Source: Lophium mytilinum (taxonomy: Eukaryota; Ascomycota; Dothideomycetes; Mytilinidiales; Mytilinidiaceae). From it: 64,000 nucleotides of DNA. Below the pieces are notes generated by a model, which saw nothing but the letters and a program-made list of their open reading frames with translations, did not search any database and was not told the DNA's origin. The DNA is taken from positions 1,124,018 through 1,188,017 of the forward strand of contig MU004187.1 of NCBI GenBank assembly GCA_010093605.1, in the 5' to 3' direction. This document shows, piece by piece, positions 43,228 through 54,331 of the stretch (the first letter of the stretch is position 1; each line of letters starts with the position of its first letter). A program made the translations under genes and the position numbers.

Positions 43228-45422
43228 ATGCCCAGCCGGCTGTCAGGGCAGATGGATCCATTTCCGGAGCTCCAGCTACCAGAGTCGCGAGTGCTCATCG
43301 TTATCACTGGTAGGACATTTCAACTCCATCTTCCAAAACAACCATTGACGGCGGCAACAGGCGGCACAATATGCATGCGACGGTCTGAAGACGGTCTTAT
43401 TCCCGTGAGTAGCTCGCACGAAGGACGAAGCGAGTTTCACTTTGTATGCTCCCATCCGTAGAGCCAGTGCACCGTATTAACGGGTCATAGGCGAAGGGCT
43501 TTCTGAGGGCTGCGCTCGCACCACGGCCCTCGTTCAACGACAACTCGTATCAGGACCCACTGGAAATCATCACAGACGACAAAGGAACTCGCAAGGCTGT
43601 CCAAAGCCTGCGAACGCCAATCAGCGCCTATGACCGTCGGGTGCGGTACTCAGTGCTGGAATTCGACGAGCTTCTGGATAGTAGCTCCATCGACGCGGCT
43701 GGCTGGGACCAGATCGCAAGAACTATCTACCGGAACTACCAGCTCTTTGACGGCTTTGTGGTTCTCCATGGCACTGACTCCCTAGCCTACACGTGCTCCG
43801 CACTTAGCTTCATGTTCCAGAACCTAGGTAAGCCGGTCATCCTAACGGGATCTCAGGCACCGATGATGGAGCTGCAAAATGACGCACAGGACAATCTTCT
43901 CTCTTCTCTGATTATTGCTGGCCATTTCATGATACCCGAGGTCTGCCTTTTCTTTAACTTCAAACTGTTCCGCGGCAACCGCACTACAAAAGTTTCGGCC
44001 GAAGACTTCGATGCCTTTGCGAGCCCCAACCTTCGGCCGCTGGCCCAAATATCATCACTCCGGACGAATGTGCAATGGAACCTCGTCTACCGACCGACCA
44101 CAGTTCATCCCTTCAGCATTCAGACTAAACTCGACACGTCCCACGTGGCATGTCTTCGAATCTTCCCTGGAATGAAGCCGGAGATGGTGGATGCCGTGCT
44201 CCGTCTGGAGGGGCTCAAAGGCCTCATACTGGAAACTTTCGGAGCAGGAAACACGCCAGGAGGACCCGATTCAGCCATGACTCAGATTCTCGCGGCTGCA
44301 GTGAAGAGGGGGATCGTGATAGTGAACGTCACTCAATGCCTCAGTGGCAGCGTCAGCCCACTGTACGCTCCAGGCACGGTACTGGGGCGAGCAGGAGTCG
44401 TTTTCGGGCAGGACCTGACTTCCGAAGCGGCTCTCACAAAGCTTGCGTACCTCCTTGCTTTGCCCGACTCAACGCCCGAGGAGGTCGCGAAGCGCATGTG
44501 CATCTCGCTGCGCGGCGAGCTCACCGAAACCACGCGCACGCATTTCGAACACCCCAAGAACGGCAGCCTGACGCCCGAGCTATCCAGCTTGACGGCGCTC
44601 GGATATTCGATCCAAGCGGGCGATCTGCAAGGAGCACGCGACATAATCCGAGGAGAGACCCGCTGGCTGCTGAACGATGCGGACTACAACCTTTCAACTC
44701 CAGTTGTAAGTACTGCTTCCCATTGCCTGAAGAGAAGTGTGCCCGATAGCAACGAGTCGGACTGGTCACAGTCGACGCTTGTATCACCAACGCCTGTGTC
44801 CTGCGCCGACACACCATTCGACGCACAAAGCCTGACGAGAAAAATTCACCAACTCTCCGGTATCGGGCAGGGTCACTGCAGCGGGTGAGGACGGACGCTG
44901 CGATTAATTCGAAACGGTGCAACGGCATTATCTCTGCGCAGAATGGCGCCGACGGCGAGACTGTGCAGCTCCATTCACAGGGCTGCAAGGCTCGCTAAAG
45001 CACCCTGCTGGCTCCCTCATTACTATATCAGCTGCACATCACCTGCTCGCTGCCTCCCGGAGCTGATTCCGAACGAACATTACACCTATCGGGCCAAGAG
45101 CGCGTACAAGCTTTTTTCGTTACATGACAGAAAATGCTGACTTGGCCGTGCGCAACAGCATCTCGCGGCTACCGGGCCAAATGTCGAAATACTCAAAGAC
45201 TTCCTCGAGCAAGGCGCGTCGGTCCACTTACGCAACCGCGAGGGCCACACACCGCTGTACTTGGCAGCGCACTCGGGCCTGGCTGGTCATGTGCAGATTT
45301 TGACGGATGCCGGCGCCCATCTGCACTCGGACGAGATGGCAGCGGCACGGTTGCATGCCGAATCGGACGGCGACGCGGCAGTGTGGGCCACGGCGGGCGT
45401 GAGTGGTGCTGAGACGGGCTGA
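43228..45422 (+). CDS. Cytosolic-type L-asparaginase with C-terminal ankyrin repeats
   Basis: Four exons (43228-43309, 43361-43404, 43491-44705, 45159-45422) give 534 aa. The first join builds VLIVITGGTICM with catalytic T30; the second catalytic block is VVLHGTDSLAY (T137, D138), where most relatives have HGTDT. TGSQAPM and NDAQDNLL follow. Exon 3 stops at a GTAAGT donor just after LSTPV. The last exon opens HLAATGPNVEIL and continues GHTPLYLAAHSG, two ankyrin units as in the ankyrin-tailed asparaginases of fungi and animals. The 453-nt last intron is long; retained, it gives an alternative 66-residue tail ending at 44,888 with no ankyrin. There is no signal peptide. It hydrolyses asparagine to aspartate and ammonia. 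Confidence 0.87.
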
Positions 45423-47222
45423 GAGCTGTGTGGCTTGTGAGGCATGCGAGGGGGATCTATGGGCCAGCTGCGGACGTGTGAGGCGTGCATGATAGACAGC
45501 TGGGGCCAGCAAGACGGTGAGGGTCTGGCGATGCAGTTCGTGGAAGAAGTGCAGCCACGGCCCGAGTGAGAGGCATGTGTCTCTGTACATAGATAGTATA
45601 GCCTACCCCTACCTTGCCACTCCGGCCGCTTCGACGCACGCTTGCAGCCCTACTAGCTGTGCTAGCCTCTGCAGGGCGGGCCTGGGGGTGATTGCATTTG
45701 CGTTATCAGTGTCGAAAATCTCGGCATGCCGACGCATTCCGAGGGTCCGACGTGAGGATATTCAGAATGTCAGGCGCCGATTGTGCAATGGCCGTGATAG
45801 GAAGCTGGGGAGAGCTAGAATGGACGTTGTGCAGTTAGATGGCCTTAGATAGCCTTGGATGGCCTCATATGGCCTCAGCGACGGGCCTGATGGCGGCATC
45901 TGGGGCGGCTCTCCGGCCTTCTAAATGGACCCCCTTCGGCATTATCAGTCCGCAATTCAGTCTGCAGGTGTGTATCAAAAAGCTTGTTTCTCGGCTGCAG
46001 GGTGGTGTGGCGCTGCGACAGACGTCGTCGCGCCCTAGCTGCTGCCCGTCTCCCGCACTACCACGTTCTCCAGCTCCATGGCCGCACTGGGGCCGCAAGG
46101 GACTGTTCTAGCGTTCCATGAGGGGCATCGCTGTACATTTTTCACGCGCTCCTGGCGGCGACGAGGCGGATCTAACCAGGCCCTGTGCCGCAAGCCTCTT
46201 GATCTCGCAACCTGGAGTCGCGCGCAGCCCTGGCAGCTTCCCCGCCTTTTGATGCCCGGCCTATTGAGGCAGCACAGTCAATCACGAGCAGACTCGCCAT
46301 CTCGCAGCCTTCTTGCTCGATATGCGCCCGTCCTGACTCCCCGTTGCTGGCAGCCCCGCCGGCGCTGACAGCAGGATAGCTGAGCCTGCGCGCAATTCGC
46401 CGTGGCCTGTTTCCATGACTGGTTATTAGGTAATTTTGCCCAACACTTTCTGCTTAACGCACTCCCCCTAGGCCTTGACTGCCCCGTCGAGTGACACTGC
46501 CAATGCAGCCTCTCCGTCTTTCTCCTGCGTCTCCGATGCTGCTGTGCGCTTTATATCGGACAACCCAGGGCCCCGTTGCCGGGCTGCGAGCCGTCAGCGC
46601 CCTTCCAGCAAAGCTGCTCTTTGTGTGTCGTCAAACCTTCCCAGGACGAGTCTGGCTGTCTCTTGCAATCCCTCCCAAGGCTCACCTAGTAGGCGGCCCC
46701 ACCTGTCCGCGCCTACATTATCTCGCCGGCGCCGATTTGCACCTCACGTGTACCGCTGGCCTGGTTTGATGTCTGCTACGTACGCTGGAGTAGCATAATT
46801 CCCCGTCCCGCCGCCCTGCAAACACGTGCACTGTACCCCGTCAACGGTCCGCTGCAGTAGCACACCGACACCGCAAGACCCAAAAGTGTGTTCAGTCAGT
46901 CACACCACGCCGCCCGAATAATCCCATTTTTCCACTGTTATCGCGTCCCCAGCTGCCTTTCACTGCCACCTTATATCCATTCCACCACCTGCTCCTAGCC
47001 TCCTCCCCCTCTCATCCTTGCACTCTCCGGCTCAGCCCTATCTTCTCGCTCTCTCCTCTCTCCACCGTCCTGTAGGGGAGGTCAGGCCGCCAAGCCTGCT
47101 CCGACCCGGAAGTCAAATCCGGTCAAGCTCCCGACGGTTTTGAGCAAACTTTCCGGCAACTCACTTTCTTCCTTTGTCTACCATCTTTCCACAAGTTGGC
47201 CCTGCAGGACTCGATCCTCCGT
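45423..47222. other. Gene-free region upstream of nmrA
   Basis: About 1.8 kb, GC-rich in the middle, without a protein I can recognise. The last 300 bases are pyrimidine-rich (ctcctctctccaccgtcctg) and probably contain the nmrA promoter and leader. Open frames on both strands look like composition effects. Confidence 0.5.
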
Positions 47223-48365
47223 ATGCCTACTAAGACCGTCGTCACCGTCAACAGCAATGGGCGCCAGTCGGCAAGCTTTGTGCGCGTTGCATCTGCTGTG
47301 GGATGGCAGGTCCGCGCCCAGATGCGTGACAAGAATGGAATAGTGGCTGAAGAACTGTCGAACCTGCCCAACGTCACTGTCTTTATCGGCGCTTTGGAGG
47401 ACCCCAAATTCCTGGCGGACCTTTTCAAAAATGCGCAGCTCGCCTTCATCAATACGACGCATTGGGGAGACGAGGTTGCCATTGGCCGGTCGTTAGCCGA
47501 TGCGGCGAAAAAGGCTGGAGTTCAACACTACATTTTCAGCAGCATGCCCGATCACTCTATCTACAATGAGAACTGGAAGCCTTTGCCGATGTGGGCGCAG
47601 AAGTACACGGTCGAGAACTACATTCGCCAAATCGGGCTCCCAGCCACCTTTGTCTACTGCGGAATTTACCACAACAACTTCACCAGCCTCAACTACCCAC
47701 TTTTCCGAATGGAGCTCCAGGACGACGGCAGCTTCGTGTGGCAAGCGCCGTTCCATCCCGACATCCCTTTGCCATGGCTGGATGCAGAGCACGATGTGGG
47801 CCCAGCAGTCCTGCAAATCTTCAAAGAAGGTCCGCGGAAGTGGGGCGGCAAGAGGTAAGCCTTATCTCTCTCCGTCATGCCCAGAATCCCCACCCTTCCC
47901 TTACCCCGTCTTTCCCCGACTTCCTTAGTTTTCAGCCCCATTACCCCGACTTTTCGGATGACTCGGGATCATGTGCTCACAAGTCCTCTAAATCTTAGTG
48001 TCGCCTTGGCCTTCTCAGAGCTCACTCCCAAGGAAGTTTGCAGAGCTTTCGCCAAAGGTCTTTCCCGCCGGGTCAAGTACAGGCGCGGCTCGATCGAGAT
48101 CGCTGTCCCTGTGCCGGCCGGCTACCGTCATCACCTACAAGCTCTCGAGGACACCCTAGGCCGCCAATCCGCGCCGTACTTCGGCCCCGAGCTCGAAAAG
48201 AACTGCACCGAGCAAGCGCTAGAGCTGTGGGAAGGCTACCGAGACATCGAAGAGTATGCCCGCGAAGTGTTCCCAGTGGAAGAGTCGGCGAACGGATTGA
48301 CGTGGATGGAGGAGGGCGAGACGGAGCAGCCTGAGGTGGAGTTGGATTTCCAAGGCAGTTGCTAG
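47223..48365 (+). CDS. nmrA: NmrA-type nitrogen metabolite repression regulator
   Basis: Two exons, 47223-47854 and 47999-48365, give 332 aa. The N-terminus VTVNSNGRQSASFVRVASAVG is the NmrA version of the Rossmann glycine motif, lacking a catalytic SDR Tyr-Lys pair. HYIFSSMPDHSIYN, KYTVENYIRQIGLPATFVY and the final EEYAREVFPVEESANGLTW are characteristic of true NmrA rather than generic NmrA-like reductases. NmrA binds NAD(P) and the GATA factor AreA and represses nitrogen catabolic genes when ammonium or glutamine is abundant. The 144-nt intron is moderately long. The asparaginase upstream is a nitrogen gene too, but adjacency alone does not show regulation. Confidence 0.92.
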
Positions 48366-49545
48366 GAACTTTTCTTTTGCATTGCGATGGCGTTAACATA
48401 TTCTTGCAGGCCTTAGCCTGTAAAACGATGTCGGCATTTCATTCCGCCTGGTGATGGCGTTGGCGACCGGAACACTGGCTAGTGACTGGGAAGGGTTGGC
48501 TGGGGAGGCTCTCTGCTCGTCCAGGGCGGTTCGGAATATCCATTTCTCATCTCTTGGTGCTGGTTTGATGCAGCGATTTGGCTGGACATACTGGGCTATG
48601 TCGGTGCATAGCGTGAGCGATATCTTGGCCTCGTGCGCCGCTCTTGTCAAATCAATACAATTGAACTCATGGTTCAAATTTGATGATGAGAATGCCTCTG
48701 GACAGCATATGCCAATCTCTGCAGCTTGCCCTTGCGAATTATGGTACCACACCTGGAACTCATAACACCAGCTTCAGTAACCTGGCAGCTACCAACCGTA
48801 CATCTATATCTTACCGAATACACAGGTTGCGTATCGTCTACAGGTTTTCCTTTTCACTCCTATCCGAGCTTCACGTTGAGATGGCTGCATGTCATGCAGC
48901 TTATGACAGGCAGCAACACCCCCAATCGCATGCGAACACAGCAAACCTCGCTTTAATGCCTGTGTTCTTGAGGACTCACTTCTTCCCCTCTTTTCTGAGC
49001 TGATCTGGTTCAAGCGATCAATTTGATTCACCTACAGTAAAACAATTCCTGCGTCCAAACGACAGTTTCACTTGTCAATCTCGATCTCAAGATGTTTGTT
49101 AAGAGTGTAGGTGTACCCATAGCTTGTCGCTCGCCGGGTAGAAATATATGCTAAATGACTACTATCAGCCCAGTCGCGGTGACGGCCCGGTAAGGTTGAG
49201 TATCTGCTCATGTAGGCATGCGCTCACGAATGCAAGCAGAACTTCTCGTCTTCTCCGAAAGGCCCCTGGTCTGACCCTATGCCTAAAGATGGTGGTGCGC
49301 CCAATTAGGGGGAGGTCGGACTGGCTATAACTCGTGATGGGACGGCACCATGGCTATAACATGTCTGCACCGATCAGAAGTTATTATTACAATAGTCTTC
49401 TATCAAATTGATGCTCTCATACCTCTTCAAGCTTTGACACCAAATGCACGTGACGCCCACACCCCTACCCCGCTTAGTCACCCAAAATTCCGAAGCTCAC
49501 GATCCTCACGATCTCAACCCTCACAACCCTCACCCAATCCCCGCA
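48366..49545. other. Gene-free region between nmrA and bL19m
   Basis: About 1.2 kb. Short frames on both strands (e.g. 48,393-48,752 and 48,451-48,765) have no recognisable features. Confidence 0.5.
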
Positions 49546-50451
49546 ATGTCCACCCAACCCACCTCCCTACGGCCCCTCGCGCGCCTAAAACCCCTCCTCC
49601 GCCACGCGCGCGCCTGCAACCAGCGCCGCAGCTTCCTTTCCATCACGCCGGATGACATCCGGACGCACAAGCCGCTGCCGGGGTATTCATCACTGAGTAC
49701 GCTCCCCCCTCTCCTACTGTTCAATCGCCCTCTCGCTTCCTCAGAAAAGCCCTCTCAGCCCAGGAATTCCCCAATTGCACATCCCTCTCACAAAATGAAG
49801 TATCCGCTAACCCAACCCCCAGCCAAAACCCGCGCCCCCCCCAAAACCATCCCAACCTTCCCCCCTCCACCCGCCCCCAAGCAACGCTGCCCGGACCCCG
49901 TCGCCTTCATCGAAGCCACCCAGCTCGCGCAACTCGACCCCAGCGGCGCGCGCACGCGCTTATTCGCAAAATATAACTCCGAGGGCGCGAAGGTGGGCGA
50001 CGTGCTGCTGGTGCGGCTGAAGAATGGGGACCCGTTCGCGGGGGTGTGTATTAACATCCGGCGGCGCGGGGTGGACACGGCGGTGCTGCTGCGCGGGCAG
50101 CTGACGCGGGTGGGGGTGGAGATGTGGTATAAGATCTATTCGCCGAATGTGGAGGGGATTGAGGTGGTGCAGCGGATGCAGAAGAGGGCGAGGAGGGCGA
50201 AGTTGTATTTTTTGAGGTATGTTCATGTTTGTGTTGTGGTTCTCGCCCACCCCGGGGCTGGGAGATGTTGATGGCTGACGATGTGGGTGTATAGGCAACC
50301 GAGACATGATAGGGGCTCGGTGGAGAATGTGGTGCGGCAGTATATGAAGACGCGGGCGGCGTTGGGGGTGGGGACCGAGAGGAGGAAGGAGGCGGGGTTG
50401 AAGCAGAAGAAGAGTAAGGGGAAGAAGAAGCAGGTTGCGCCGGTGGCTTGA
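49546..50451 (+). CDS. IMG1: Mitochondrial large-subunit ribosomal protein bL19m
   Basis: Preferred model: exons 49546-49696, 49823-50216 and 50295-50451, 233 aa. The N-terminus is Arg-rich (LARLKPLLRHARACNQRRSF), a mitochondrial presequence. The bL19 core is clear: VGDVLLVRLKNGDPFAGVCI, IRRRGVDTAVLLRG, GVEMWYKIYSPNVEGIEV, then KLYFLRQPRHDRGSV built by the last join. A Lys-rich tail ends the protein. Intron 1 is uncertain: GTACGC at 49,697 can join to the acceptor at 49,822 (with a ctaac branch site) or to one at 49,744, and both keep frame; retention would also keep frame. An upstream in-frame ATG at 49,444 is less likely. Confidence 0.9.
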
Positions 50452-51131
50452 GCGGTGTGTTGTGCACTATTGTAGGTGAGTATGGGAACTGGGCGCTGGA
50501 TGTATGATATGTTCGAGGCACGAGGGGCTTAGGCATTGATTGTATATCATCTCTGTACAAAAAGTATGCTGGTCTGGGTGAAGAAAGCAGCGCCAAAGAG
50601 TGGACACATACCCGTCCTCCCCAAGCAGTGAAATGAACTTCAGCTTTGTCAGTGAGGTATGCGATGTAGTTGGCCTACTCTAGTAAACAGACCGAAGGTA
50701 TGTTTCCTTTTCCATCGAGCATCCAGTTCTCCTCTTACAGTGCTCTCCACAGGCTCAGGAGCTAACACACAAGGCACGGTAACCTATAGCAAATACAGCC
50801 TCCAATTATTTCCAACGGTACACAAGCAAGCCACCTGAACAAACACACATAAAGGCTTAGCAGTAATCTAGTAGCAGCATTTCTTTTCTATAGCTTATAA
50901 ACAGACTCCTTCTCCTCGCCCTTCCCCTTACTACCTCTTCTCTCATCCTTCATCTCTCATCCTCCCTCAACAATACCTAATAAATTCAGAAACTCTAAGT
51001 CCAATCAAGCGCCACTAATGTTTGTTCTATGCAGGTCCTCCTCACTTTTCCACGTCCCCGCCCAGTTTTCTAACACAGTCTGGTTCCAATGCAGCGCTTC
51101 GGGCAAGGTCAGAAGCGTTATACATGGTGTT

Positions 51132-51176
51132 AGAAGTGTAAGAAGTGTAAGAAGCGTAAGAAGTGTAAGAAGTGTT
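51132..51176 (+). repeat. 9-bp tandem repeat, five copies
   Basis: Unit AGAAGTGTA repeated five times with one C variant (AGAAGCGTA) and a final T. It lies directly left of the longer 9-bp array and may be a diverged part of the same minisatellite. Confidence 0.85.
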
Positions 51177-51183
51177 AAAAATA

Positions 51184-51351
51184 GGAGTGATGGGAGTAAT
51201 GGGAGTAATAGGAGTAATAGGAGTAATAGGAGTAATAGGAGTAATAGGAGTAATGGGAGTAATGGGAGTAATAGGAGTAATAGGAGTAATGGGAGTAATG
51301 AGAGTAATGGGAGTAATGGGAGTAATAGGAGTAATGGGAGTAATGGGAGTA
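51184..51351 (+). repeat. 9-bp minisatellite, about 18 copies
   Basis: Unit GGAGTAAT followed by A or G repeats with a strict 9-base period; rare variants are GGAGTGATG and AGAGTAATG. Because 9 is a multiple of three, several frames stay open on both strands and give false low-complexity ORFs (SNGSNRSN-type and PITPITPI-type). It sits in the convergent 3' region and is likely length-variable between strains. Confidence 0.95.
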
Positions 51352-51427
51352 CAACAAGCAAAACCGCTAAAGTACCCAACACGCGTCGTTAAGTTATACA
51401 CAAATCCAACCAAATCACCCAACCCCA

Positions 51428-52476
51428 TCAACTCCCCAGCAACGGCCTCTCCTCCTCCCGCCCTCTCTCACCGCCGCCTATCCTAAAACGCGCCCACCAA
51501 CTCCTCTGCACTACACCCTCATCCTCCCCATCAATAACTAGAACCTCCTCCTCCCTCTGGCTACCCCTGACCCTCCTCCACCACCTCCCCCACCCCTCCC
51601 CCTTCCTAACCCAAATGCCCTCCCTCCCATCTCCATATACCACCCACCCCCCTTTCCCGCCATTCCAAACCCCAACACTCCATCTGCATATCTTAACAAG
51701 CAGCCAGGTCCCAATCAAAACAGCGAGGGTAACAAGGATAGTAACGACGCTAGTCAAGAACGTGATGGTCGAGACCTGACACCCCAATCCCGTGGTGCGG
51801 AGTTCGAAGCGCTCGGAGCCGAGGGCGCAGATGTGGTGGTGGGAGAGCGGGGAGAGGAGGGGGAGGGCGCGGGCGAGGGGGGTGAGGGGGAGGGGGAGGC
51901 AGGTGCCGGACTGTGGGTGGGGTGTGTCAGAAGGGGTTTAGAGGCGACGGGTGTACGTTATAAAAGATAGACAATTTAAGGAATATAAGAGGAATTGTAG
52001 ATAGTGAAGTAAATACAGAGAGAGAGGGTTGAGTTAGAGTGTAATATGAGAGTGTGTGCGCTTGGGAGCCTAGTAGTGCATTACAGGAAAGCGGAAGCAA
52101 TGGAAAATATTAAGCTTGATCGAAAAATGTAATGTTTTCAGGATGGCTATCAGTCGATTGGACATGTCTGTTTTCTTAGGGAAGACTATTCTATTCTTAT
52201 GTTGTGACTGACGTTGCGTAGAAATGAGGAACAGATAACTGTTCGAAGAAGGCCAGGTAGGATAACGCAATAAAAGAGTCAACTTCAGAACTGTGAAGGA
52301 CGTACAATCGGACACCACCCGCAATGATGCCGGCTTCGGTGACAGTCACCGCAGTCTAAGATTCCCCAGCAGTGTTCCAATCGCTCACGGTCGTCTTTGG
52401 GTCCAGAGAGAGTAAGCGCAAGGCTAGAGAGGTTCAAGTCGAGCTCCGAGCGGGGCATGAGTGCAGGGCACGGCAT
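51428..52476 (-). CDS. PSI-domain single-pass membrane protein
   Basis: Two exons on the - strand, 52476-52306 and 51910-51428, give 217 aa. The join links HHCGWCPI to SGTCLPLPL and completes a PSI-like pattern with Cys at 36, 42, 45, 52, 55 and 61 ([10 protein letters not shown]...CGWC...GTC). After [20 protein letters not shown] comes one transmembrane helix at about 106-129, then a Trp/Gly/Arg-rich and acidic tail. PSI modules usually lie outside the cell or in the secretory lumen, yet no signal peptide is visible; a signal-anchor topology is possible. Similar short fungal PSI proteins exist, function unknown to me. The 395-nt intron is unusually long and AT-rich. Start could also be M7. 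Confidence 0.7.
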
Positions 52477-52742
52477 TGAGACGTGCGAAAAGCAGTTATT
52501 ATGTATCTATGGTGCCAAGTAAATGAAGTCTAAAGGTTACGGATGTACAGAGGCTCGTGAGACGTGAAGGTGGTTGGAGATATGAACTGAAGCGTCGACA
52601 CTTGCAGGGGTTTACGATAGGCGGCTGGTCTGATCACGTGAATGTTCAATGTGAATTGAGTGATTACGATGAATTTCAAGAACATCAATCGCATGGTATC
52701 TAAGACTAACAGTAAAAGCGACATGCAGCAACTGTGACCCAT

Positions 52743-54331
52743 CTAAAAGAGATTCGTTTTAATCTCCGTCGTCACCACGATCTTCTGATCCAGCTTCTCT
52801 CGCCTCCCCTTCGTAGACGCCTCGCTCGCATCATCTAACGCAATCCCTTCTACTGAATGCAAGCTCTTAAAGGGATGCACAATCGCATCCCGCGACCCTG
52901 TGCGCTCCATATCCTCCAAATCAACGCCTGCCTCATGCTCCGACTTCCCAGTCCCATACCATCTCCTTCTCTCCCCGGTCCCAGACCTGATCTGCATACT
53001 CTTCTTGACAGACACAAACGCTTTCCACCCAAAGACCTTCCTTAGTAGCGGCCACCAGCACATCAAATTCGCCACCATGACACTCACACTAGCCTCCCGG
53101 ATATGCCATACCATATACACCGTCGTCCCCGGCAGCGTGAAATTATAGTACTTGTTCAAGAACGCGGCCAAGATAACAAACACACCCATGCTAAACACGC
53201 CAACCAGCGCGGCTTTCTTCGCAGGCTTGACGCTGGCCCTGAGGATCATCGGGATCGGGATAGCGAGCATGAGTGCGTCCGAGGAGATGTTGAAGACGGT
53301 TTGGATGATGCAGTAGGTGTGGTAGGTGGTGCATTGCGTGCTGTATGGGAATATGGACCAGTATTGCGAGAAGGGGCGGCAGAGGATGAAGAGGGGGATC
53401 TCGGTGGCGATGAAGCCGAGGACGACGTAGCCGATGACGAGTTTTACGAAGAAGTTTTGGAAGGTGCGGCGTCTGGGGGATCGTTAGATTTGTGTGAAGA
53501 GATTTGGTAGTCGGAAGCTTGTAGAGTGGAAATATGGCGAAATGGAAGGATTGAGGGGGTAAAGCTTGTAGAAAGCAGATGTCGAAGGTACGCAGGAACA
53601 TGAGACTATGGAGAGCCATGAGGGATGAAGATGTTAGGAGATATAGGAGATTGAATCAGCTGTGGAAGGTATGACTTTCAGAAAATCCAGAGGCGTGTGA
53701 GGTGAGAAAGTTCAAAGCTATGAAGAAAAGAAAAATTCGTAGGAAGTGCGTTTGAGATTAGGAGGTTCTTTGACGAGTTGGAAGTTGTAAAACTCACGTC
53801 ATTTGGTAGCTTTAAAGATAAGTTAGTTCTGCGTTGCTGGTGTCATTGGAGCTGAGGCAGACTTACTACAGTGTGCACAAACATGCTTTCACACCCCATA
53901 ATGTAAGAAGATAACATTGATTAGACCCAACGACAATCTTGCTTCCGCGTATCCGGCTGGCAACATCGTGAGCATTTGCGAGTATCTCTGCCCGCGTGGC
54001 GGGGTCATATTCGTTGGTGCCAAAGTGACCGGATAGCTGTATGAGGATAAGGAGTGTGGTATAGCAACCCTATATCTATGAGTATTTTTTAAGGTATGCG
54101 AAGCTGGAGAATGTACTAACGAAGGTCACTACCATCACATAGTCATCTGGCTGGAGGTTCAATATGGACTTTTTCGCAATTGCTCGAGACCATCTAGTGA
54201 TGTTAGAATCTGGCAAGACATAAATCACAAGGCTGAAATACTTACATTCTGCCGATAAAAAGAAAGAAAGCAATGCACCAGAATACCACAGACTCAACAA
54301 TTAGTTGGCGCGTAGTAGGATTGGAATGCAT
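52743..54331 (-). CDS. Seven-helix fungal rhodopsin-domain (SAT4/PTH11-like) membrane protein
   Basis: Five exons on the - strand (54331-54246, 54193-54121, 54069-53867, 53809-53798, 53472-52743) give 367 aa with all phases closed. Family marks are RIWSRAIAKKSI...LQPDDYVMV (helix 1-2 loop), WGVKACLCTLYYQMT, QNFFVKLVIGYVVLGFIATEI, CRPFSQYWSIFP, CTTYHTYCIIQTVFNISSDALMLAIPIPM and REASVSVMVANLMCWWPLL. This is the soluble-tail, seven-helix architecture of the large fungal rhodopsin-like family, with a phosphorylatable-type Ser/Asp/Glu-rich cytosolic tail. PTH11-like members sense surface or host cues; no ligand can be inferred here. Exon 4 is only 12 nt and intron 4 is 325 nt. Confidence 0.85.

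Larger units (their letters stand above)
50452..51427. other. Convergent 3' region with minisatellite
   Basis: About 1 kb between the ends of the bL19m and PSI-domain genes. Apart from the two 9-bp arrays listed separately, nothing is recognisable. Long frames here come from the repeat. Confidence 0.5.

Noticed and set aside
44150-44749. 199-codon + strand frame inside the asparaginase gene
   Set aside because: Out-of-frame shadow of the asparaginase exon, which has clear catalytic motifs in its own frame.
48393-48765. Opposed 119- and 104-codon frames downstream of nmrA
   Set aside because: Neither shows a motif, signal or sensible composition, and they overlap each other. Left as gene-free sequence.
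51005-51486. Several long frames on both strands encoding simple repeats ([24 protein letters not shown])
   Set aside because: All arise from the 9-bp minisatellite, whose period keeps frames open; no start context or conserved sequence.
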